64,000 bases of DNA, taken from assembly GCA_035335645.1 (NCBI GenBank), contig DAOQMM010000001.1, positions 1-64,000 on the forward strand, read 5' to 3'. This stretch comes from Zoogloea sp035335645. GTDB lineage: Bacteria > Pseudomonadota > Gammaproteobacteria > Burkholderiales > Rhodocyclaceae. The translations under genes were made by a program, and so were the position numbers. This document shows, piece after piece, positions 46,583-54,480 of this stretch. The notes beneath the pieces were generated by a model, which did not search any database, had not been told where the DNA came from, and was given only the letters and a program-made list of their open reading frames with translations. The stretch's first letter is position 1, and the number at the start of each line of letters is the position of its first letter.

Positions 46583-49477
46583 TCAGTCGGCGTAGGCGTC
46601 CATCGGCACGCAGGCACAGAACAGGTTGCGGTCGCCATACACATCGTCGATGCGATTGACGCTGGGCCAGAACTTGTTCTCGCCGACCCAGGGCAGCGGG
46701 AAGGCGGCTTCGCTGCGGCTATAGGGGCGGTTCCAGTCGCCCAGGAGATCGGCCTGGGTATGGGGCGCATGCTTGAGGGGATTGTCGTCGGCGGGCAGGC
46801 GACCGTCCTCGACGGCGCGGATCTCTGCACGGATGCTGATCATGGCCGCAATGAAGCGGTCGAGTTCGCCCTTGTCCTCGGATTCGGTCGGCTCCACCAT
46901 GATCGTGCCGGCTACCGGGAAGGACATGGTCGGCGCGTGGAAGCCGTAATCCATCAGACGCTTGGCGATGTCCACCTCGGTGATGCCGGTGGCGGCCTTG
47001 ATCGGGCGGATGTCGAGGATGCATTCGTGGGCGACGCGGCCCTGACCGCCCGAGTAGAGCACGGGATAGTGATCCTTCAGCAGGGTGGCCACGTAGTTGG
47101 CGTTGAGGATGGCGATTTCGGTGGCCTGCCGCAGACCGCGGCCGCCCATCATGGTGATGTACATCCACGAGATCGGGAGGATGCTGGCCGAGCCGAACGG
47201 GGCCGCGGAGACGGCGCCCTGGCCGGCCTGCGGGCGTGCCTCGTCGCCCGTGGGCGCCACTGCGTGGTCGGCCATGTAGGGCGCCAGATGCGCCTTGAGG
47301 CCGATGGGGCCCATGCCCGGCCCGCCGCCGCCATGGGGGATGCAGAAGGTCTTGTGCAGGTTCATGTGGCTCACGTCCGCACCGATGGTGGCGGGGGAGG
47401 TGAGGCCGACCTGGGCGTTGAGGTTGGCGCCGTCCATATACACCTGGCCCCCGTGGCGATGCACGGCGGCGCAGATTTCGCGGATGTTCTCCTCGAACAC
47501 GCCGTGGGTGGACGGGTAGGTGATCATCAGCGCGGCAAGACGATCGGCAAAGCGGGCGGCCTTGGCCTCCAGGTCGGGCAGATCCACGTTGCCGTTGTCG
47601 TCGCAATCCACGACGACGACCTCCAGGCCGCACATCTGCGCGGTGGCCGGGTTGGTGCCGTGGGCAGAGCGGGGGATCAGGCACACGTTGCGCTGGCCTT
47701 GGCCATTGGCCGCATGGTAGCGGCGAATCGCCACGAGGCCGGCGTATTCACCCTGGGCGCCCGAGTTGGGCTGCAGGCAGATGGCGTCGAAACCGGTGAT
47801 GGCACGCAGCTGGGCGGCGAGGCCGTCGAGGAGCTCCCGGTAGCCGGCGGTCTGCTCGGCCGGTGCGAAGGGATGGATATCGGCAAATTCGGGCCAGGTG
47901 ACCGGGATCATCTCGCTGGTGGCGTTGAGCTTCATGGTGCACGAGCCCAGGGAGATCATGGAGTGGTCAAGTGCCAGGTCGCGGTTCTGCAGGCGCTTGA
48001 GGTAGCGCAGCATCTCGTGTTCGGTGTGGTGGGTGTTGAACACGGGGTGGCTCAGGATGGCGTCGTCGCGCAGCAGACCGGTGGGCAGATTGCCGCCGCG
48101 AGCCGCCACGGCGGCGTCCAGGGCGGCGATGTCGGCCGGGGCGCCCAAGGCGCCGAGCAGGGCGGCGACGTCGGCGGCGGTGGTCTTTTCATCCACCGAG
48201 ATGCCGAGGCCGTGACCGTCCAGGTGGCGCAGGTTGAATCCGGCGGCCTGGGCGGCGGCGTACAGGGCGTCGGTGCGCGCGCCGGTGAGGAGCTGAAGTG
48301 TGTCGAAGAAGGCGTCGGTGCGAAGCGTGTACGCAGCGCTCCGCAGGCCTTCGGCCAGCACCGCGGCGAGGCGGTGGATGCGCGCGGCGATGGTGCGCAG
48401 GCCTTGCGGGCCGTGGTACACGGCGTACATCCCGGCCATGTTGGCGAGCAGCACCTGGGACGTGCAGATGTTGGAGTTGGCCTTCTCGCGACGGATGTGC
48501 TGCTCGCGGGTCTGCAGGCTCATGCGCAGGGCGGTCTTGCCACGGGCGTCCTTGGACACGCCGATGATGCGGCCGGGCATGGCGCGCACGTGGGCCTGGC
48601 GGGTGGCAAAGAAGGCCGCGTGGGGCCCGCCGAAGCCGAGGGGCACGCCGAAGCGCTGGGCCGAGCCGAGGGCGATGTCGGCGCCCAGGGCGCCGGGCGA
48701 CTTGAGCATCACCAGGGCCATCAGGTCAGAGGCAACCGCGACCACCGCGCCCTTGGCCTTGAGGCCGGCGATCGCGGCGCTCGGGTCGATGACTTCACCG
48801 CGTTCGTTGGGGTACTGGAGGAGCGCGCCGAAGACCTCGTGATGGGGGGCGTCCTCGGCGGGCCCGACGATCAGCTCGAAGCCGAAGTACTCGGCGCGGG
48901 TGCGCACCACGTCAAGGGTTTGCGGAAAGACGGCTTCATCCACGAAGAAGGCCTGGCTCTTCACCTTGGCGATGCGGCGCGCCATGGTCATGGCCTCGGC
49001 GGCGGCAGTCGCTTCGTCCAGCAGCGAGGCGTTGGCGAGTTCCAGGCCGGTGAGGTCGATCACCATCTGCTGGAAGTTGAGCAGGGCTTCCAGGCGGCCC
49101 TGGGCGATCTCGGCCTGGTAGGGCGTGTAGGCGGTGTACCAGCCGGGGTTCTCCATCACATTGCGCAGGATCACCTTGGGCGTCAGGGTGTCGTAGTAGC
49201 CCATGCCAATCAGGGATTTCTTCAGCACATTCTTCGACGCGATGGCCTTGAGCTCGGCCAGGGCTTCATGCTCGGGCACCGGCTCGCCGAGGGCCAGGGG
49301 CGCGGCCAGGCGGATGCCGGCCGGCACGGTCTGGGCAATCAGCGTCTCCACGCTGTCCACGCCCAGGGCGGCGAGCATGGGCGGGCGTTCGACCGCACAG
49401 GGGCCGAGGTGACGGTCGATGAAGGCGTCCCGTTGTTCGAGGGCGGACAGGGGGCTGCTGAGGAGGTTCTGCGGCAT
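46583..49477 (-). CDS. gcvP: Glycine dehydrogenase (decarboxylating), P protein
   Basis: A 964-residue PLP enzyme of the glycine cleavage system, a single-chain homodimer type. N- and C-terminal halves are homologous; the PLP lysine lies in NLHKTFCIPHGGGGPGMGPI in the C-terminal half. Other family segments are LIGMGYYDTLTPKVILRNVM and NPGWYTAYTPYQAEIAQGRL. The frame continues upstream past 49477, but MPQNLLSSPLSALEQRDAFI is the right N-terminus. Last gene of gcvT-H-P, followed by a terminator. Confidence 0.97.
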   Translation of the reverse strand: MPQNLLSSPLSALEQRDAFIDRHLGPCAVERPPMLAALGVDSVETLIAQTVPAGIRLAAPLALGEPVPEHEALAELKAIASKNVLKKSLIGMGYYDTLTPKVILRNVMENPGWYTAYTPYQAEIAQGRLEALLNFQQMVIDLTGLELANASLLDEATAAAEAMTMARRIAKVKSQAFFVDEAVFPQTLDVVRTRAEYFGFELIVGPAEDAPHHEVFGALLQYPNERGEVIDPSAAIAGLKAKGAVVAVASDLMALVMLKSPGALGADIALGSAQRFGVPLGFGGPHAAFFATRQAHVRAMPGRIIGVSKDARGKTALRMSLQTREQHIRREKANSNICTSQVLLANMAGMYAVYHGPQGLRTIAARIHRLAAVLAEGLRSAAYTLRTDAFFDTLQLLTGARTDALYAAAQAAGFNLRHLDGHGLGISVDEKTTAADVAALLGALGAPADIAALDAAVAARGGNLPTGLLRDDAILSHPVFNTHHTEHEMLRYLKRLQNRDLALDHSMISLGSCTMKLNATSEMIPVTWPEFADIHPFAPAEQTAGYRELLDGLAAQLRAITGFDAICLQPNSGAQGEYAGLVAIRRYHAANGQGQRNVCLIPRSAHGTNPATAQMCGLEVVVVDCDDNGNVDLPDLEAKAARFADRLAALMITYPSTHGVFEENIREICAAVHRHGGQVYMDGANLNAQVGLTSPATIGADVSHMNLHKTFCIPHGGGGPGMGPIGLKAHLAPYMADHAVAPTGDEARPQAGQGAVSAAPFGSASILPISWMYITMMGGRGLRQATEIAILNANYVATLLKDHYPVLYSGGQGRVAHECILDIRPIKAATGITEVDIAKRLMDYGFHAPTMSFPVAGTIMVEPTESEDKGELDRFIAAMISIRAEIRAVEDGRLPADDNPLKHAPHTQADLLGDWNRPYSRSEAAFPLPWVGENKFWPSVNRIDDVYGDRNLFCACVPMDAYAD

Positions 49478-49539
49478 GGGGAAAACTCGCGTCGAAGGAT
49501 CGGGCGGGCGCACGGACGTGCGCCCGGAGCGACAGGCAG

Positions 49540-49917
49540 TCAGCCGAGGGTGGCGGCGTAGCCGGCGGCGTCGAGGAGGCTGTCGAGGGAGGCCCCGGCG
49601 GCGGGCTTGATCTTGAACAGCCAGGCGGCGTAGGCGTCCGCATTGACGGATTCGGGCGCGTCCACGGCGTCCTGGTTGGCGGCGATGATCTCGCCGGCGA
49701 CCGGCGCATAGATGTCGGAGGCGGCCTTGACCGATTCGATCACGGCGATGGCCTCGCCGGCCTCCACGCTGCGGCCGGCATCCGGCAATTCGAGGAAGAC
49801 CACGTCGCCGAGGGCTTCCTGAGCGTGGTCGGTGATGCCGACCGTGAGGGTGCCGTCCGCTTCGGTGCGGACCCATTCGTGGGAGGCGGTGTAGCGCAGG
49901 TCGTCAGGGGTGTTCAT
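49540..49917 (-). CDS. gcvH: Glycine cleavage system H protein
   Basis: A 125-residue lipoyl carrier that shuttles the aminomethyl group between P and T proteins. The lipoylated lysine is in AVIESVKAASDIYAPVAGEI. The start ATG at 49917 has AGGA nine bases upstream; a TTG three codons earlier sits too close to it. It lies between gcvT (51 bases) and gcvP (62 bases). Confidence 0.97.
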   Translation of the reverse strand: MNTPDDLRYTASHEWVRTEADGTLTVGITDHAQEALGDVVFLELPDAGRSVEAGEAIAVIESVKAASDIYAPVAGEIIAANQDAVDAPESVNADAYAAWLFKIKPAAGASLDSLLDAAGYAATLG

Positions 49918-49968
49918 GGTGTTCAATCCTTTTGGGGAGTCAAAGGGGAGAAAGGGAGCAGGGTGAGA

Positions 49969-51051
49969 TCAGATCAGGGCCTGGCCGTTGCGTGCGAACG
50001 GCGGCTTGACCACGCGGGCCTTGAGGCGCTTGCCGCGGATGTCCACCTCGACGGCGTCGCCAGGCTGGACACCCAGGGGCAGGCGGGCCAGGGCGATAGA
50101 TTTCTGCAGGGTCGGCGAGAACGTGCCGCTGGTGGTCTCGCCGTCGCCCTGGGCGCAGAAGACGGCCTGGTGGCTGCGCAGCACGCCCTTGTCTTCCAGC
50201 ACCAGGCCCAGGGTCTGGCGGCGCGTGCCCTGGGCGATGAGGGCGGCCTTGCCGACGAAATCGCGGGCGGCGTCCTTGAGGTCCACGGTCCAGGCGAGAC
50301 CCGCATCGAGGGGCGAGACGTTCTCGTCCATGTCGTTGCCGTAAAGCGCCATGCCGGCCTCCAGGCGCAGGGTGTCGCGGGCACCGAGGCCGCAGGGTGC
50401 CACGCCGGCATTGACCAGATCGACCCACAGGCCGGCCGCTTTTTCGGCGGGCAGGGTAATCTCGAAGCCATCCTCGCCGGTGTAGCCCGTGCGGGCGATG
50501 AAATACTCGCCGAAGTCGACCGCCTGGAAGGGCTTGAGGTGCGCCGAGACGACCTCCGCGCCGGGAATGGCAGCCCACACCTTGGCACGGGCCTCAGGCC
50601 CCTGAACGGCGATCATGGCCAGGTCGCGGCGCACGGTGAGGCGGGCGTCGGCGCCGGAAGCCTGCAGGCGCTCGTGCATCCAGGCCACGTCCTTGTCGGC
50701 GGTGCCGGCGTTGACGACGACGCGGTAATGGGTGTCGCTCAGGTGGTAGACGATCAGGTCGTCGATGACGCCGCCGTCCGGGTTGAGCATGCAGGCGTAC
50801 AAGGCCTTGCCCGGTTCGCTGAGCTTGGCCACATCGTTGGCGATCAGGCCGCGCAGGAAGCCCCGGGCGTCACGTCCGTCCAGGTCAAGGGCGAGCATGT
50901 GGGAGACGTCGAACATGCCGGCGGTGCGACGCACGGCATGGTGCTCCTCGATCTGCGAGCCGTAATTGACGGGCATCTCCCAGCCGGCGAAATCGACCAT
51001 GCGGGCGCCGGCGGCGACGTGGGTGGCGTAGAGGGGGGTGTGCTGGGGCAT
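49969..51051 (-). CDS. gcvT: Aminomethyltransferase, T protein
   Basis: A 360-residue tetrahydrofolate-dependent enzyme that releases ammonia and makes methylene-THF from the H-bound intermediate. Features: PLYATHVAAGARMVDFAGWE and MPVNYGSQIEEHHAVR at the N-terminus, the catalytic aspartate region MFDVSHMLALDLDGRDA, and RTGYTGEDGFEI. First gene of the operon; transcription passes a tandem glycine riboswitch before reaching it. Confidence 0.97.
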   Translation of the reverse strand: MPQHTPLYATHVAAGARMVDFAGWEMPVNYGSQIEEHHAVRRTAGMFDVSHMLALDLDGRDARGFLRGLIANDVAKLSEPGKALYACMLNPDGGVIDDLIVYHLSDTHYRVVVNAGTADKDVAWMHERLQASGADARLTVRRDLAMIAVQGPEARAKVWAAIPGAEVVSAHLKPFQAVDFGEYFIARTGYTGEDGFEITLPAEKAAGLWVDLVNAGVAPCGLGARDTLRLEAGMALYGNDMDENVSPLDAGLAWTVDLKDAARDFVGKAALIAQGTRRQTLGLVLEDKGVLRSHQAVFCAQGDGETTSGTFSPTLQKSIALARLPLGVQPGDAVEVDIRGKRLKARVVKPPFARNGQALI

Positions 51052-51085
51052 GGAGCTCTCCGGTGGCGAATCGGTTCAGTTTAGG

Positions 51086-51126
51086 CAAACAAAAGGGCCG
51101 GCGCGACAATGCCATCGCGGCGGCCC
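51086..51126 (-). terminator. Expression-platform terminator of the glycine riboswitch
   Basis: On the minus strand GGGCCG (C) CGCGA ... TCGCG (C) CGGCCC followed by TTTTGTTTG: a stem of about eleven pairs just 3' of the second glycine aptamer and 35 bases before gcvT. In the family, glycine binding favours an antiterminated transcript. Confidence 0.82.
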
Positions 51127-51128
51127 CA

Positions 51129-51316
51129 TCTGTCCCTTGTACCTGAGAGATTGCGGCGTGTCCGACACGCTGCGTGCCCCTTCGGTGGATGCGGACCCGG
51201 CGTGGCGGGCGGCATCACTCTCCAGATTTGTGATTCGTCGTCGGTCCTTTTGCCTGAGCGGTTCCGGGGGTTGCGCCTTCGGCGGTTCGCAGCGCGGGTG
51301 CGAACGCTCTCCCGTA
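51129..51316 (-). promoter_or_regulatory. Tandem glycine riboswitch of gcvTHP
   Basis: Two glycine aptamers in series on the minus strand. Aptamer 1 (about 51241-51316) opens CGGGAGAGCG and closes CCGCTCAGGCAAAAGGACCG; aptamer 2 (51129-51226) opens TCTGGAGAGTG and closes ATCTCTCAGGTACAAGGGAC. The GGAGAG opening, the CUCAGG-CAAAAGGAC or CUCAGG-UACAAGGGAC closing strand and the short linker are the class signature. A terminator follows, so control is by premature termination that glycine relieves; this matches a glycine-degrading operon. Confidence 0.95.
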
Positions 51317-51327
51317 CGACGGCGCGC

Positions 51328-51356
51328 ACCATACCATTGCGGGCGGTGGGCGGCAA
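51328..51356 (-). promoter_or_regulatory. Promoter of the gcvTHP operon
   Basis: On the minus strand TTGCCG, 17 bases, TATGGT. The transcript would start near 51321, directly before aptamer 1. The -35 element is only 13 bases from the divergent hydrolase start codon. Confidence 0.65.
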
Positions 51357-51368
51357 GCGTCTGTTACA

Positions 51369-52253
51369 ATGCCATGGATGTGGACGTCGCGAAGCCGCTT
51401 CCTGCCCGTGAGGGGCCTGCGCTATCACCTGCGGGAGTGGGGGCGCGAAGGTGCGCCCCGGCTCTTCCTGCTGCACGGCTGGATGGACGTGTCCGCGTCC
51501 TTTCAGTTCGTCGTGGAAGCCCTGCGGCACGACTGGCACGTGCTGGCGCCGGACTGGCGCGGCTTCGGGCACTCCGAGTGGCGGGGCGATGCCTACTGGT
51601 TTCCCGATTATCTCGGCGATCTCGATGCTTTGTTGACGGCCTTGTCGCCGGATGCACCGGTCGATCTGGTCGGCCACAGTCTGGGCGGCAATGTGGCCTG
51701 CCTGTACGCGGGTGTCCGGCCCGCGCGGGTGCGGCGGCTGGTGGCGCTGGACGCCTTCGGCCTTGCCGACACGGCGCCGGAGCAGGCGCCCGGCCGACTG
51801 GAAAAATGGCTGCGGGAATTGTCCGGGCCAGCGGCCTTCCGCTGCTATCCGGACTGCGCGGCGCTGGCCGAGCGCTTGCGGGCGGACAATCCGCGTCTGA
51901 GCGCCGAGCGGGCTGCGTGGCTTGCCGAGCATCTGGGCGAGGCGGACGGTGAGGGCGGCATCCGTCTGGCGGGCGATCCGGCTCACCGGCGCGTGAATCC
52001 GGTGCTGTACCGGCGTGGGGAGGCCCGCGCCTGCTGGCAGCGGGTCACGGCGCCCACCCTGTGGGTGGTGCCGGAAGCGGCGGCGCTGCGTGGCCGCCTG
52101 GGGGTCAGCGACGAGGCGCACGCCGAGGCGCGTGACTGCTTCCGGGATTTTCGCGAAGTGACCGTGGCGGACAGTGGCCACAACCTGCATCACGACCAGC
52201 CGGGGGAAGTGGCCCGGATCATCGAGACGTTCCTGTTGTCGAAGGCATCATGA
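51369..52253 (+). CDS. Alpha/beta-hydrolase
   Basis: A 294-residue alpha/beta-hydrolase-fold enzyme. The oxyanion region is LFLLHGWMDVSASFQFVVEA, the nucleophile elbow DLVGHSLGGNVACLYAG puts serine in GHSLGG, and the catalytic histidine is in VTVADSGHNLHHDQPGE. Substrate unknown. The start is uncertain: ATG 51369 or ATG 51378; neither has a ribosome site, and a TACAAT -10-like hexamer (51365-51370) overlaps the first, which would make the mRNA nearly leaderless. It ends on a four-base overlap with the PHP gene. Divergent from the gcv promoter. Confidence 0.8.
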   Translation: MPWMWTSRSRFLPVRGLRYHLREWGREGAPRLFLLHGWMDVSASFQFVVEALRHDWHVLAPDWRGFGHSEWRGDAYWFPDYLGDLDALLTALSPDAPVDLVGHSLGGNVACLYAGVRPARVRRLVALDAFGLADTAPEQAPGRLEKWLRELSGPAAFRCYPDCAALAERLRADNPRLSAERAAWLAEHLGEADGEGGIRLAGDPAHRRVNPVLYRRGEARACWQRVTAPTLWVVPEAAALRGRLGVSDEAHAEARDCFRDFREVTVADSGHNLHHDQPGEVARIIETFLLSKAS

Positions 52254-53089
52254 ACCCAGTCAACGCCGATCTGCACTGCCATTCCACCGCCTCCGACGGC
52301 ACCCTGGCGCCGGCCCAGGTGGTGCGCCGTGCCCACGCCAACGGGGTGGACCTCCTCGCCCTCACCGACCATGACGAACTGCTTGGCCTTGCCGAGGCTG
52401 CGGACGCGGCCCGGGACGTCGGCCTGCGTTTTGTGCCTGGGGTCGAGGTCTCCGTTTCCTGGCTCGACCAGACGGTGCATGTTGTTGGCCTGAATATCGA
52501 TCCGAGCCATCCGGCGCTGGTGGCCGGTCTGCACCAAGTGCGCGAAGGGCGGGACGGTCGAGCGGGGCAGATCGCCGCGGAACTCGACCGGATCGGCATC
52601 CATGGTGCCCTCGAAGGCGCCTTGCGCTACGCCGGCAATCCGGCCCTGGTCAGCCGGGCGCATTTCGCACGCTATCTTGTGGAGATCGGCATCGCACGCA
52701 ACGTCCACGACGTCTTCCTCCATTACCTCGCGCGGGGCAAACCCGGCTATGTAGAGCACGTCTGGGCGACCCTGGATGAGGCGGTCGGCTGGATCCGTGG
52801 TGCGGGCGGTGTCGCGGTGATCGCCCATCCGGGCCGCTATCGTCTCGGTCACGTGGAGATGGATCTGCTCTTCGAGCGCTTCCGCGACCTGGGCGGCGAG
52901 GGTGTGGAGGTCTGCTGCGGCGCCCACGATGGGGGGCAGGTGCTGGCCTTTTCGCGAGTTGCCCGCAAGTATGGTCTGCTGGCGTCCCGTGCCTCGGATT
53001 TTCATGGACCGGAAGACAGTCCGGTCGACCTCGGCCGGGCGCCGCCCCTGCCGCCCGATCTCACGCCGGTGTGGACGCGCCTGCAGTGA
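52250..53089 (+). CDS. PHP-domain phosphatase (RNase AM / YciV type)
   Basis: A 279-residue metal-dependent hydrolase. Metal ligands of the PHP domain are clear: DLHCHSTASDGTLAP, LALTDHDE, FVPGVEVSVSW, VAVIAHPGRY and SRASDFHGPED. The family (E. coli YciV/RNase AM, Chromobacterium 3',5'-nucleotide bisphosphatase) removes 3'-phosphates from pAp and degrades short RNA from the 5' end. It overlaps the hydrolase gene by four bases and is followed by a YciO-like gene, an order also known in E. coli (yciV-yciO), which supports the assignment. Confidence 0.9.
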   Translation: MNPVNADLHCHSTASDGTLAPAQVVRRAHANGVDLLALTDHDELLGLAEAADAARDVGLRFVPGVEVSVSWLDQTVHVVGLNIDPSHPALVAGLHQVREGRDGRAGQIAAELDRIGIHGALEGALRYAGNPALVSRAHFARYLVEIGIARNVHDVFLHYLARGKPGYVEHVWATLDEAVGWIRGAGGVAVIAHPGRYRLGHVEMDLLFERFRDLGGEGVEVCCGAHDGGQVLAFSRVARKYGLLASRASDFHGPEDSPVDLGRAPPLPPDLTPVWTRLQ

Positions 53090-53114
53090 GCCTCCTCTTC
53101 TTGCAATCTGTGTC

Positions 53115-53738
53115 ATGGCCCAGTTTTTCAGTCTTCATCCCGAACATCCCCAGCCCCGCCTGATCCGTCAGGCTGCGCAGATCATGCGCGAGGGCGGCCT
53201 CGTGGCGTTCCCGACGGATTCCGCCTACGCCCTCGGCGGGCATACCGGCGATAACGAACTCCTCTCCCGCATCCGGCGCATCCGCGGCGTGGACGAGCGG
53301 CATCACTTCACGCTGATCTGTCGCGACCTCTCCGAGATCGCCACCTACGCGCGGGTGGATAACGCCCAGTACCGACTGCTCAAGGCGACCACGCCCGGCC
53401 CCTACACTTTCATCCTCGAAGGTACCAAGGAGTTGCCGCGGCGGGTGCTCCATCCCAAGCGCAAGACCATCGGCCTGCGGGTGCCCGATCATCCCCTCGT
53501 GGCCGCCTTGCTGGCCGAGTTGGACGAGCCGTTGTTGAGCTCCACGCTGCTGTTGCCGGGTGAGGAACATCCCCTCACCGACGCAGAGGAGATCCGCGAC
53601 CGCCTGGAGAAATCCGTCGACCTGGTCATCGAGGCCGGCCCCTGCCGCGGCGAGGCGACCACGGTGATCGACCTCACCTCGGGTACCCCTGAGCTGGTGC
53701 GGGAAGGGCGCGGCAGCCTCGCGCCCTTCGGTCTGTGA
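53115..53738 (+). CDS. YciO/TsaC-family protein (threonylcarbamoyl-AMP synthase-like)
   Basis: A 207-residue protein with the YrdC/Sua5 fold: GGLVAFPTDSAYALGG, RIRRIRGVDERHHFTLIC, TPGPYTFILEGTKELPRR, KTIGLRVPDHPLVAALL. The length and the neighbour (YciV-type PHP gene) point to the YciO subgroup rather than true TsaC. The KRxxxKP threonylation motif of TsaC/Sua5 is altered to RIRGVDERH, typical of YciO. It binds RNA in relatives; whether it makes threonylcarbamoyl-AMP at useful rates is unclear. Confidence 0.85.
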   Translation: MAQFFSLHPEHPQPRLIRQAAQIMREGGLVAFPTDSAYALGGHTGDNELLSRIRRIRGVDERHHFTLICRDLSEIATYARVDNAQYRLLKATTPGPYTFILEGTKELPRRVLHPKRKTIGLRVPDHPLVAALLAELDEPLLSSTLLLPGEEHPLTDAEEIRDRLEKSVDLVIEAGPCRGEATTVIDLTSGTPELVREGRGSLAPFGL

Positions 53739-53814
53739 GCAGGCGTCCGGCAGCTCGGCCGCGGTCGGGGCGCAGGCTCTGCTAGAATCGGCGCCCGACG
53801 CGAATCCGTCCTCC

Positions 53815-54474
53815 ATGCAAGAACTCATCTCCTCGCTGGCCATCTGGGCCCTGCCCGTGCTGTTCGCCATCACCCTGCACGAGGCGGCCCACGGCTACGC
53901 GGCGCGCCATTTCGGCGACCGGACGGCCGAGCTGGCCGGGCGCATCAGCCTCAATCCGCTGCGTCACATCGACCCGGTGGGCACCTTGCTGATCCCTGGC
54001 GTGATCCTCGCAAGCAGCGCCCTGGTGGGCGGTTCGCCGATGCTGTTCGGCTGGGCGAAGCCGGTGCCGGTCAACTTTGGCCGCTTGCGCCACCCCAAGG
54101 CTGACATGCTGTGGGTGGCGGCGGCCGGACCGCTGGCCAACCTGTGCATGGCGATCGGGTGGATGGTGGTGCTCAAACTGGGCTTCAGCCTGCCCGAAAA
54201 CGCCTACACGCTGCCCTTGCTGAAGATGGCTGACGCGGGCGTGCAGATCAATGCCGTGCTGATGCTCCTCAACCTGTTGCCCCTGCCGCCGCTGGATGGC
54301 GGGCGCATCGTAGTGAGCCTGCTGCCGGCCGGCCCGGCGTGGAAGTTCGCGCAGATCGAACCCTACGGCTTCCCTATCCTGCTCCTGCTGCTGTTTACCG
54401 GTATCCTCGGAGACATCCTGGATCCCCTGATGGCTCTTTTCCGATTTGCCCTTGCAACCGTTTTTGGACTTTGA
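53815..54474 (+). CDS. Site-2 protease-family intramembrane metalloprotease
   Basis: A 219-residue membrane protein with about six helices. The zinc motif HEAAH is at residues 22-26 (ITLHEAAHGYAARHFGDRTA) and the second ligand region is NLLPLPPLDGGRIVVSLL. These belong to the S2P/M50 clan without PDZ domain, the RIP peptidase type usually annotated as site-2 protease family. Substrate unknown. An extended -10 (TGC-TAGAAT, 53780-53788) may serve as promoter. trpS follows after six bases, so the two genes share a transcript. Confidence 0.9.
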   Translation: MQELISSLAIWALPVLFAITLHEAAHGYAARHFGDRTAELAGRISLNPLRHIDPVGTLLIPGVILASSALVGGSPMLFGWAKPVPVNFGRLRHPKADMLWVAAAGPLANLCMAIGWMVVLKLGFSLPENAYTLPLLKMADAGVQINAVLMLLNLLPLPPLDGGRIVVSLLPAGPAWKFAQIEPYGFPILLLLLFTGILGDILDPLMALFRFALATVFGL

Positions 54475-54480
54475 CTTCCC

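Noticed and set aside
46562..49561. Plus-strand open frame of about 1000 codons opposite gcvP
   Set aside because: Mirror of gcvP; no ribosome site and no domain, rich in Gly/Val/Ala/His as expected for an antisense frame.
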